This document shows, one piece after another, positions 55,724-64,000 of a stretch of 64,000 nucleotides of DNA. Each line of letters begins with the position of its first letter. The stretch's first letter is position 1. The stretch is taken from assembly GCA_006384855.1 (NCBI GenBank), contig VCJN01003300.1, positions 1 through 64,000 on the forward strand, read 5' to 3'. This DNA is from Tetraselmis striata. Lineage: Eukaryota; Chlorophyta; Chlorodendrophyceae; Chlorodendrales; Chlorodendraceae. The notes under the pieces were generated by a model, which had not been told where the DNA came from, made no database searches, and was given only the letters and a program-made list of their open reading frames with translations. The translations under genes and the position numbers were made by a program.

Positions 55724-58546
55724 TCTTCACCGGGTGGATTGGCGCCGAGTTCTTTGCGAGTGAGGATGATTGGCGAGTAGAGCTGCCACCGCGGACCACT
55801 CACCCGATGCTCTGCACCAGCAGGCGGTAGCTTCCCGGGCTGCAGAGGTCCCTGCGTCATCATCAGGCAAGGCGGCATCAATGAGTAATACCCAGCCCGC
55901 CTGTGTAGTTACAGACATGCTTAAAACCCATACTGTGCATGCTTCCATCCCATGTAGTACACCCCTCAGCCAGCCGAATGAGTGCAATCTGCAGCGGCAA
56001 GTGTCCGCAGCTGCGCAGAAGCAGCAGCAGATATGACGTGCGCTCAGAACATGTCGCCCACTCTCCGGTAATCACATGGGTCAGTTCACTTTAGCTGGGG
56101 GGGTCTTTCCCTTGGCTTAGACTCTTCGCCCTCAAGATTCCAGTTGTCCATGGAAAGGCGCCAAGTTGATGGTTGTGTATTTGATAGGTCAATGACATGA
56201 TATTTACGAATTGCAGCGCGAGATGCTACACTACAATCCAGGATCTGAGCGCATGGTCACATTGTGGTGAAGATCTGCAACTCTACGTGGGTAAGATTGG
56301 TTGGGCAGCGCGCTCCCTCTTGTACAACACGGCTGGTGGCACGACATCAGCTAATGCGAGACCTTCGGAGTGAATTATCAAATTATAGGTCTAAAACGAC
56401 TGAATGCTGCTCTGCAGTCTGCACTGCCAATCTCAGGCCCGATGAGACCCTGGCATCATAACACCATCAAAAGAAAGTAACACGGTCTCGATATACCCTC
56501 AAATAAGGCATTTATTCGCAGGACAGTCACACGGGACATAAACGTGTACCAGTATATAACCCATCGGACGTCGACATATGAGTAGACCTCCAAGAGGCAT
56601 CCAACGGCCGGAATAGGCAACAGCTCTCCACTGCTTACTAATCTGAGGCGTCATCGATGACTTCTTCGGCACCCGACGAGGCGACCCGGGGGCGAGGAGG
56701 GCTATAGCGGGTCAAATACTCGCATTTTCGGTCGGCCAGCATATTGAAGCCAGACAGTAGCACCTGCTGTACGGCTCGCCGCGATGTAGCCTACTGTAGG
56801 TTATTGCTGTATCAACTATGCGCACGGCTCGTCATCTCGTCGTGAGATGAGTCGCTACAAAGCTGCGCGGAGTTATTGCACAACTATCTCAACAGTCACA
56901 TACGTACAGCGAGCTAACATAGTACGGGCGGTGGGTGGCGACTTCGTATGGTAGGTGGCGACTTCGCATCCGTCGCAGCGGGCATACAGTATCTTAGACA
57001 ATAATCATGGCTGTGATGGCTAAATACTTGATAGCTGCCAGAAGCCGCTCTACGCGAAACACGCTAGCAATCGTCGAGTGCCTAGTTCAAGCAATGGATT
57101 ACCCGTGGCGGAATTTCGGTACCGGTGAGCACCTTATTCCTTCGTTTTCGCTGCGAGCGGAGCGCCGTCTGTCGAGTTGACACAGACGATGTGACGAGTA
57201 ATCGGGAAGCTCGTAGTGGAGCGCAGGAGCCAGCTGCTGCGGCATGTATTCGCCTAAGGATAGCTCGGATGACAGAAAAATCTTGTGCAGCTTGCGCGTA
57301 GCTATCCTTGCCTTGAGTAGGGGCCCGGGAGGGTTGCTGGTGGTGCACTTCCAGGGTTCGGCAGGCGATGAGATATTGAGATGTAGTTGACGTCTGCAGG
57401 TATATTACCGTCGTCCTGTCCCGCCGGCTACTGCGAACCAGTGCGCTGAAAAAGGTTTTACGAAGGGCACACTCATCAACACGGTGGCAGCTCAAGCACG
57501 AGGAGGTCAGTTCGCGCGTTGCTGTTGACGATGCCCTTCACTTTGTTGTCTTCTCTTTGATGCGGACAGCGATCATTTTGACGATCATCGTCTCCGTCAG
57601 CATTGTTCGTCAGCGGCACCGGACCGTTCGTCGGACGTGCCGATAATGATGACGACCGGGCGCGCGGTGCTGCGCCGCAGGCGCGCGCATTACATCACTC
57701 GCGCGCGCGCCCTCCTACTCGTCGTCGTCATCGGCGGTGCTGATACGACGACGACGACGGCCGTCGAGACGCTGCCAGGGTTTCACTTGTGCCAGTCCTG
57801 TCCCGGGCGGGTTGGGAAAAAATAAACGACGACGACGACTGCGTGGAATATACTCTTTCACACAATCCTTGTTTTTAGGTACAGGTACTGAAGGAATCCT
57901 TTATTTATGGGTTTGCCTGGCCAGCAATAATATACATTTTCACACAATCGTCCTTGTTTTTAGGTACAGGTACTGCAGGAATCCTTTAAATGGGTTTGCC
58001 TGTTTTGCAGTATAAATCCTTCTGAAGTAGCGCCCGCGCGAACGATAATCCTTGTATTACTTGGTTTGCCTGTTGTGGCGTGTAACTCGCTCGCTGCATG
58101 CACCTCTGGGCTCTTATGATTGTCTCCGGAGCTCTCAGCACTCCTGTTCCCTCGTGGCACGTAGGGCCAGTCTACGTCCATCCTCCTATACGGCAGTGTC
58201 CGGGCCGAGACACCACTGAAAATGCACGCGGGATGTTCTTCGTGCGCCTTACGCCTGCCATCGGGTTCGATGCCGCCGCTTTGTTCGCCGCGGGCTGCCC
58301 GCTGCCGCAGGGTTTGTCGTGCAGAGGCGAGCGCAAGGCGAGCGTGCCCAGCGGCTAGCGTCAAGGCGGTGACATCCATCCCATCGCGCAGTGGCTGCTC
58401 GTGGACAGTGGCTGGCGGTTCGTCAGCGCTCACTCATCGGACGAGCAAACGGCGAGCGGTCTCTGCGGGTAACGACGTCCACAGCCCCGCATTCGCACTC
58501 TGCCCAGTTGCTTGCCCGGGGCGTGCTTGATTAAAACTGGGGAACG
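55724..58546. other. Divergent intergenic region between methyltransferase and transporter genes
   Basis: This 2.8-kb region should hold the promoters of both flanking genes, which point away from each other. I see no coding region of convincing quality. A two-copy tandem repeat sits at 57856-58005. Confidence 0.45.
57856..58005. repeat. Two-copy tandem repeat of about 80 bp upstream of the transporter
   Basis: Copy 1 starts at 57856 and copy 2 at about 57937. They share tttcacacaatc, cttgtttttaggtacaggta, aggaatccttta and tgggtttgcctg. A weaker third partial copy (ataatccttgtatt, ggtttgcctgttgtgg) follows at about 58048-58078. They end about 470-540 bases before the transporter start codon, so they may belong to its promoter. 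Confidence 0.8.
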
Positions 58547-59650
58547 ATGCTGAATCGCGGCATCTGCTGCCCTCTTGGAACAGAGGCGTCAGCTGATCCT
58601 AGCGGCCCAAGTCCAGGGCCCCCGTCGCCAGGGCGGCGGCTTCTCGAGTTCCTGGACACGCAGTTTCTGCCGGTAGGCCTCGTTACCTTTGCAGTGCTGG
58701 CGGCAATCTTCCCGGCTCCCGGTGCTGCATGCAGTACTGCAGGGCTCTCAAAGTGCTGCACTTTCGGCATCTTCTTGATCTCGGGCCTTCTGCTGAAGCA
58801 AGCAGACGCCGCAGCAGCCTTGCGGTCGCCCATTCCGTTAATATTTGGCCTTCTCACCATTCTGGGATTCACCACGGCTATGGGGCCTCTCTGCCTTGCC
58901 ATTCCGTTTCTACCGACCGGACTGTCGATTGGCCTCGCTATCTTCTGCTGCATGCCAACCACGCTCTCCAGCGGCATCGCGCTGACGCAGGCCGTTGGTG
59001 GAAACACAGCCTTGGCCATCCTCCTGACAGTCGCGAGCAACGTCCTCGGCATTTTCACGATGCCGTTCGCCCTAGAGCGCGTGCTGGGGTCGACGGTCTC
59101 GTTGCAGCCGGGCGCCCTTCTTGCGTCCCTCCTGAAGGTCATCATGCTCCCGCTGGCCCTCGGGGCTACCTTGCGCGTGCTGGTCCCAAGCATCGCCCAG
59201 GCGGTCGACTCGAACAAAAAGGTCACAACCAAGCTGCAGAGCGCGCTCCTCATCACGGTGCCCTGGATGCAAGTGAGCTCATCGGCGTCGGTGCTGATGG
59301 GGATCGGCCTGGGGCAGCTCCTGGTGGTAGCAGCGGTTGGCGCCGGCATTCACGCCCTTTTCGTCGCCTTCAACCTCGCGTGCGTGAGGGGCCTCAACAT
59401 GGGCGCGGAGCTGGGCTACGCGGAGGCGCAGGCCATGCAGCGGGCGGTGGTGCTGGTTGGGAGCCAGAAGACCCTCCCCGTGGCAGTGACGGTGATCAAC
59501 TCAATGACGGTCTGGCTGGGCCCGGCCGCAGCGCTGGCCGTCATCCCCTGCATCATCTGCCACATCATGCAGATTGTGGTGGACTCCTTTCTGGTCGGGC
59601 ACTGGCTGCGGCAAGATGCGGCAGCGCAGTCCCAGCGGAAGCTAGCGTAG
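58547..59650 (+). CDS. SLC10A7/BASS4-type sodium/metabolite symporter family protein
   Basis: A single uninterrupted frame encodes 367 residues from the ATG at 58547 to TAG. About ten hydrophobic segments begin near residue 40 (LPVGLVTFAVLAAIFPAP), preceded by a 35-residue Pro/Ser/Gly-rich N-terminus. Family-typical stretches are GIFLISGLLLKQADAAAAL, CCMPTTLSSGIALTQAVGGN, NVLGIFTMPF and the late GSQKTLPVAVTVINSM. These match the SBF-like (SLC10A7) branch of the bile acid:sodium symporter superfamily, whose plant member is plastid-envelope BASS4. Length is close to the family's 340-ish. The substrate is unknown; animal SLC10A7 affects calcium and glycosylation rather than bile acid uptake. The short N-terminus is only weakly like a transit peptide. 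It is intronless, unlike its neighbours, and a long alternative frame at 58729-59910 is its shadow. Confidence 0.92.
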   Translation: MLNRGICCPLGTEASADPSGPSPGPPSPGRRLLEFLDTQFLPVGLVTFAVLAAIFPAPGAACSTAGLSKCCTFGIFLISGLLLKQADAAAALRSPIPLIFGLLTILGFTTAMGPLCLAIPFLPTGLSIGLAIFCCMPTTLSSGIALTQAVGGNTALAILLTVASNVLGIFTMPFALERVLGSTVSLQPGALLASLLKVIMLPLALGATLRVLVPSIAQAVDSNKKVTTKLQSALLITVPWMQVSSSASVLMGIGLGQLLVVAAVGAGIHALFVAFNLACVRGLNMGAELGYAEAQAMQRAVVLVGSQKTLPVAVTVINSMTVWLGPAAALAVIPCIICHIMQIVVDSFLVGHWLRQDAAAQSQRKLA

Positions 59651-59757
59651 CGGGCGACGTGGCAGTGCTCAATTGGCACCGGGGGTGGCTATGCCGGACT
59701 CCGCCGCCTGCGCCGACCACCTCGAAGGAAATGCGCGGACGTGCGCTGAGGGTGTCA

Positions 59758-59762
59758 TGTAA
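59758..59762 (+). terminator. Putative TGTAA polyadenylation signal
   Basis: TGTAA lies about 108 bases after the transporter stop codon. On the other strand the nearest downstream TGTAA of the convergent gene is at about 59854-59858, so the two 3' untranslated regions probably overlap. Confidence 0.5.
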
Positions 59763-60166
59763 GCACACCATTGGTTACGTGAGCAGGAGGCAGGCAGGTC
59801 AGCCTCCCTGCACGCCGCATCTGATTCACAAGCCGCCAGTGCGGCATGTGTGTTTACAGCACCCACCTCATCATACCTACGCCATTCATGCCTATTTTTA
59901 TTTCAAATAGTATTGTTGATGAGTCTGAGATGGTCTGCTAGTCTGCTGTCCATGTTCACTGCTCTCCCTGGGAGATATATAAAGTGCTAATAATACGTGG
60001 CGTTCCAGCCAGCAAGCCACCTCGTATTCCGAGGCGCCCTCGTTTTGTCTGAAAAAACACAGCACTAGCGCGCTGCTTGCCCTCCACCGCACGGCCTGGT
60101 CTGCACACCCAGCAGGTCGATGGCGCGGCACATCATCTACCGGCGAGGCAGCGCCTGCAGCTTGGC

Positions 60167-61258
60167 TTAGTCGCCGAGGTCAAACGCGTAGTGGCTCGGC
60201 GCCTGCAGCTTCCGGGGGCCGACCGCCAAGGGGTTTTCCAGGCGGCCCGCATGCCGCAGGTGCCCCGCGCGCTGGCCGCCCGCCTGCCGCTGCGTCGACG
60301 GACTGAGGTGAGCGCCTCCCTGGGCTCCCCTGCCGGCGTTGCTCCCCGGCTCCGCGGGCTGCGGTTCCCGCCGATAGTCCACTCGTGACCCAGATCGCAG
60401 CCCGACGGCGGGTGGCAGCACCTCTCGCTGGGAGCGGACCAGCCGAGGATCCGCCGCCTTGGCCCTGGGTCGCGCTGCCTCGCCGCTGTGGGTGCCCCCC
60501 CTGGTCTGCGCCTTCCCGGCGGTGCGCGAAATGATGGCGTCGAGGGAGGGGTAGTCGGGCGGGAAGAGGGGAAGCTGCCCCGGGGCCTCCAGCTGCAGCG
60601 GCGGCTTGACGGCCGGCATCGGGTGGTGGCGGGGCTTTGGGAGCGTGACTCCCACGTGCCCGCACTGCTCATCGAGCATGCTCCCCACAGTGTCCTCGTC
60701 CACCGCCAGCGTGCGCAGATGGTACCCGGCGCTGACACTTTTGCTCCGGGGCGCAACCTCCGTGTCTGAGGTAAAGGGGAGCAGCGCCATTGATAGCAAC
60801 GTCAACGCCCATTGGTTAGCAGCCGCAGACCGCGCCGGTCATTCTGGCCAGTGCACAGTTAAAGCGAAGGGGGCGCCTCCTCACCTGGCTTCTGTATAGG
60901 CCACGTTGACATCTTGGAGCCCGGCGCTGCTCCCATCACAAGCCCAGGCTGCACCGGGCACAAATTCAGCCGTCTTTTTCAGTATTCATCAACGCACAAC
61001 ACCCAGCCCATCACATTCTGGCCAATGCTGGCTCGACACAGGACGCCCTCCTCCGCACCTCACTGCTCCGGCTTCTCGGCACTGTCAACGCGTCGTGCCG
61101 CTCATCCGTGATGGACTGGTCGTCGGCACAGGCGGCGCGGTCAGTGCTGTGATCTGGGCATGCAGGCAGCCCATGTTCACATGCTTGGCGCTCCATTGGC
61201 TACTTTTGAGGCGGCATGGCTGACAGCACGTGTGGCAAATAGTGGTGGTGGTGGTGGT

Positions 61259-61292
<34 letters not shown>

Positions 61293-63993
61293 GGGGGGGG
61301 GGGGGGGGGGGGGGGAGGGTGCTGCACCATGCCACTGGTAGCCCGGTCCAAAATGTCTCTAAATTGCTCCTTCAGGTTGGCGCTCTTGTACGCCTCTGTC
61401 GGGTCAACCACGCGCATGCAAAGCGGTGAGAACAGGTCGCATCTGGCCAAGAGGAGGGGGTACGTCAGCGGCAGCGGAAGCACGCACCCATGACGTCGTG
61501 CTCCGCCTCCCGGCGAATCTGCTGGGGTGTCTTGTAGGAGGAGACGGCACGGCTGGGGACCGGGCATCGGCACGCCACTCACCACCGTCAGCCCACAAAC
61601 AGCACTAGCGCAGAATCAATCGCAGCAAGCTGCATGCATCCTACATCGATGAGGCAACCGCCCCGCGGCTACCAAGATAAGCACCTCCCGAGTGATGGGC
61701 ACATGACTGGCATGCATGCCAGCCGACGGGCGCAACGGGGGGGTGCTACCTTTCGATGTCATCCAGGGGAGTGAGGGACGGGCTCTGGCGTGTCTGCCCT
61801 GGCTTGGAGGAGGGTATCCATCTGCACGGTCAACAGCAAGAGCGGGAGTGAGAACGCCTGTGCGCAGTCATGCGGAGGCATCATCGTGCACGGGAGGAGA
61901 TGCGGCAGCCCGGCAGAGCTTCCGACCTGGATTCCACTTTCGCAGCGCGTGACGCCTCCTTCCGATGCGCCTCCTGGGCAAACGACACGGCGCTGCTGGT
62001 GGAGCTCAGCAGGCTCAACGCCTGCATGCGCGCCGGCAGCAGCCATCAGGAGCGGCCCGGGGAGAAACACGTTAAGAGAGGAATGCCAGTGTGGTTCCAT
62101 GAATCTGCGAGCGCATGGCTCCGCCCCAGCAAGCACGGTGCGCTGCGTGCAGTCCCGGCTCGACGGCGGCGCTTTCTACCTTGGACTGCAGCTGCCTCAG
62201 TCTGAACTGTTTCCGCATGCTGCAGAACTCGTTCAGGCGGGCGACATCCGCCTTGTTCATGTGCTGCAGCAACGTCTCCACAGGCAGCCGCACAACCGAG
62301 GTGCTGTGCGTTGCAACGAGCGAAGCGTCGTACTGCCCCTCCTGCAGGATGGCAGACTGTGCCCCGCCCAAGGCGACGGCAACGGGAGGGGGGGGGGGGG
62401 GGTCAAACGGTACAAATGGTCATACAGCGGCAGGAACGGCGATCGCTTTGAAATACATCACACAGTACTGCATCGGCGGGGCGGTGCGCAGTCGCTGAAT
62501 GTGTCGGGCGATGTGCATCCTTGCATTTGTCCGCGTGCGCCTACCTCCCCGCACAGTTCCCCATAGTTGATCTCAGCCAGCTCCACGGTGCGGAGACTCT
62601 TCACTGGGCGATGTGTGCTTTTCAGCCTGGATGCAGTCGCTTGGCCCCGTTTTGCTGCGCTCGCAGCCCCTGCCACAGGTTCACATCGCCGTGAATGTGA
62701 AAAACGACACAAGCAAAGGGCAGCAAACTGTGAAATACAACGGGCTGCAGTGGCATGTACAAGCGAGTGTGCGGGTATCTGCTTGTGAGAGAGGGAGAGC
62801 GCGAGCTGGTGGTTGGCCGTGCGGTCACCGTCATGCTGCCAGCCCGCTTGCCGCGCCGCCTCCTCCAGCTCACTCTGCTCCACCTTGAGCAGCAGCTGCG
62901 GAGTGCAGGCAGATTTCTGTCACGTTCACAAGAGGAGCAGTCGCGCACTGATGGGCAGGCAGGCCGCTCGAGTGGCGGCCCACCTTGCATGCGCCGGTCG
63001 TTATGATGACAGCTGTGTCTGCGGCTGCGCCCTGCTTCAAGATGACTTCGCCGTCAGGCACGTGCTCCTCGTCCGCAATGAAGGCGATGGACTTGATGTC
63101 GCTGAGCCGATTAAGCCCGTGAAACAGCTGGCAGTGGCCCTTGAGGAACTCAACCCGCTGCGCCATGTAGGCGTCAAACCCCTCGCGCATGACCGCCTGT
63201 GAGATCAATGCCAGGAGGTCAGCATCCGAGGCACACCCATGGGCCGCAGGAATGCCATTGATTTTGGTAGTTTAAGTCATAGGATTTCATGAGCACTGGC
63301 AGACAGTTCTGCACTTTGGTATATACCAAATATGCAGCGTGAGGAGGGAGGGGGGGGGGGGGGGGGGGGGAGGAGGGGCGCAGTTAAGCTTGCCTGAAAG
63401 CTCCTCTGGTCGAGGATCATGAATTTGGCACCCAGTCCCCCAGCCGCTTCCAGTGTCGCATTAATGCTGCCACCATTCAGCAGGGACGCCTCGCCGAAGA
63501 AGGACCCGGTTTTGAAGACATTCTGCCAGCCAAACCCCGGCTTCATCTTCCAGGAGCTGGACCCGGAGGTTTGGGTCAACTTGGTGATGAGCACAGCAAA
63601 CTCTTCAAACTCGAGCTCGAGGGATCCTGCCGCGGAACCCGGGCATGGCAGAATAAGCACACCCGGCCTGTTGGCCTAGGGGCGAGTAAGGAGCATAACC
63701 CGGTCCCCATCGGGTATATTGCTGCGCCCCGGGCCAGGGCACACAATCACATGCACAGACCGAGCCAGTGCAGTATTTGTGTCAAGTGTAGTTCTTTGGC
63801 GTACAGTACCAAACATAGACGCACATCGACGCAGGGTGCGTTGGAGGTGGCCGTATTGCGTGTGCATCGACAGTGCGTGGTGTGCGCACCGTCATCGTCC
63901 AGCTCCGCCACCAAGTGCTCTACGTCGTGAAACTCCACGTCAATTTTGCAGGCCTTGAGCATGATGAAGATCTCCTCCGAGCTGAGGGATCCG
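60167..63993 (-). CDS. EF-hand and tandem cyclic-nucleotide-binding domain protein, 5' part outside window
   Basis: Supported minus-strand exons: 63993-63890, 63626-63394, 63196-62984, about 62598-62545, 62356-62180, 62021-61927, 61821-61750, one around 61540-61490 (frame uncertain), one ending 61328, 60948-60885, and 60765-60167 (TAA). The order is: EF-hand parts (GSLSSEEIFIMLKACKID; AELDDDGSLELEFEEFAVL), a cyclic-nucleotide-binding part (VFKTGSFFGEASLLNGG, KFMILDQRSFQ), then a second one (LFHGLNRLSDIKSIAFIAD, VPDGEVILKQGAAADTAVII, NYGELCGESAILQE, TSVVRLPVETLLQHM). A helical stretch and a ~200-residue Pro/Arg-rich tail follow. One intron starts with GC (cag|gcaagc), a known minor donor. No kinase or channel segment lies in the window. 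It may be a calcium- and cAMP/cGMP-responsive signalling or ciliary protein; that role is inference. Confidence 0.82.
61243..61316. repeat. (GGT)n-(GT)n-G-tract
   Basis: A compound simple repeat: GGT units, then GT units, then more than 20 G bases. It lies in an intron of the cyclic-nucleotide-binding gene, immediately 3' of the exon ending at 61328. Confidence 0.95.
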
Positions 63994-64000
63994 CTGCAAT

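Noticed and set aside
58729-59910. Plus-strand frame of 393 codons overlapping the transporter
   Set aside because: It is an alternative frame of the SLC10A7-type gene; it is His/Arg/Gly-rich without hydrophobic segments, while the other frame gives a clear membrane protein.

Overview
The window looks like nuclear DNA of a green alga (Chlorophyta). The evidence is GC-rich genes split by many short GT-AG introns, recurrent donors of the form cag|gtgcgc or cag|gtgagg, and TGTAA motifs (the chlorophyte polyadenylation signal) 40-275 bases after several stop codons. Telomere-like TTTAGGG/TTTTAGGG fragments lie in introns, and poly(C)/poly(G) tracts of 15-40 bases lie all along the window. The genus is not determined. 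All exon structures below come from reading frame, splice-site motif and phase; none is checked against transcripts.

Left part (1-31 kb). A two-exon membrane-protein gene on the minus strand (1978-3166) has a decayed tandem copy beside it (about 700-1930). Two tyrosine-recombinase mobile elements follow: an older one (3511-6574) and a young one with identical 187-bp terminal direct repeats (9152-12241). Between them lies a fragmentary minus-strand membrane protein (8157-8869). A plus-strand multi-exon gene resembling AsmA-type proteins ends at 18164. From 19 to 29 kb the DNA is accessory: fragments of the same recombinase elements, a decayed gene with a zinc-finger-like N-terminus, a cysteine-rich reverse frame, minisatellites, a large imperfect inverted repeat and two small basic proteins.

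Middle (31-46 kb). One gene of 24 exons encodes the E1 subunit of mitochondrial 2-oxoglutarate dehydrogenase, about 1,118 residues. It carries an unusual EF-hand-like insertion in its C-terminal half.

Right part (49-64 kb). The minus-strand gene at 48964-55723 is the highlight. It encodes a predicted protein of about 1,366 residues joining a PWWP domain, two CXXC-type zinc fingers, a Dam-type DNA N6-adenine methyltransferase domain and a CW-type zinc finger: a DNA adenine methyltransferase built together with chromatin readers. Next come a single-exon SLC10A7/BASS4-type transporter (58547-59650, plus) and, convergent with it, the 3' part of a gene with EF-hands and tandem cyclic-nucleotide-binding domains (60167 to past the right edge, minus).

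These are independent eukaryotic transcription units, not an operon. The 2-oxoglutarate dehydrogenase and methyltransferase genes are convergent, the methyltransferase and transporter genes are divergent, and the transporter and cyclic-nucleotide genes are convergent with close 3' ends.
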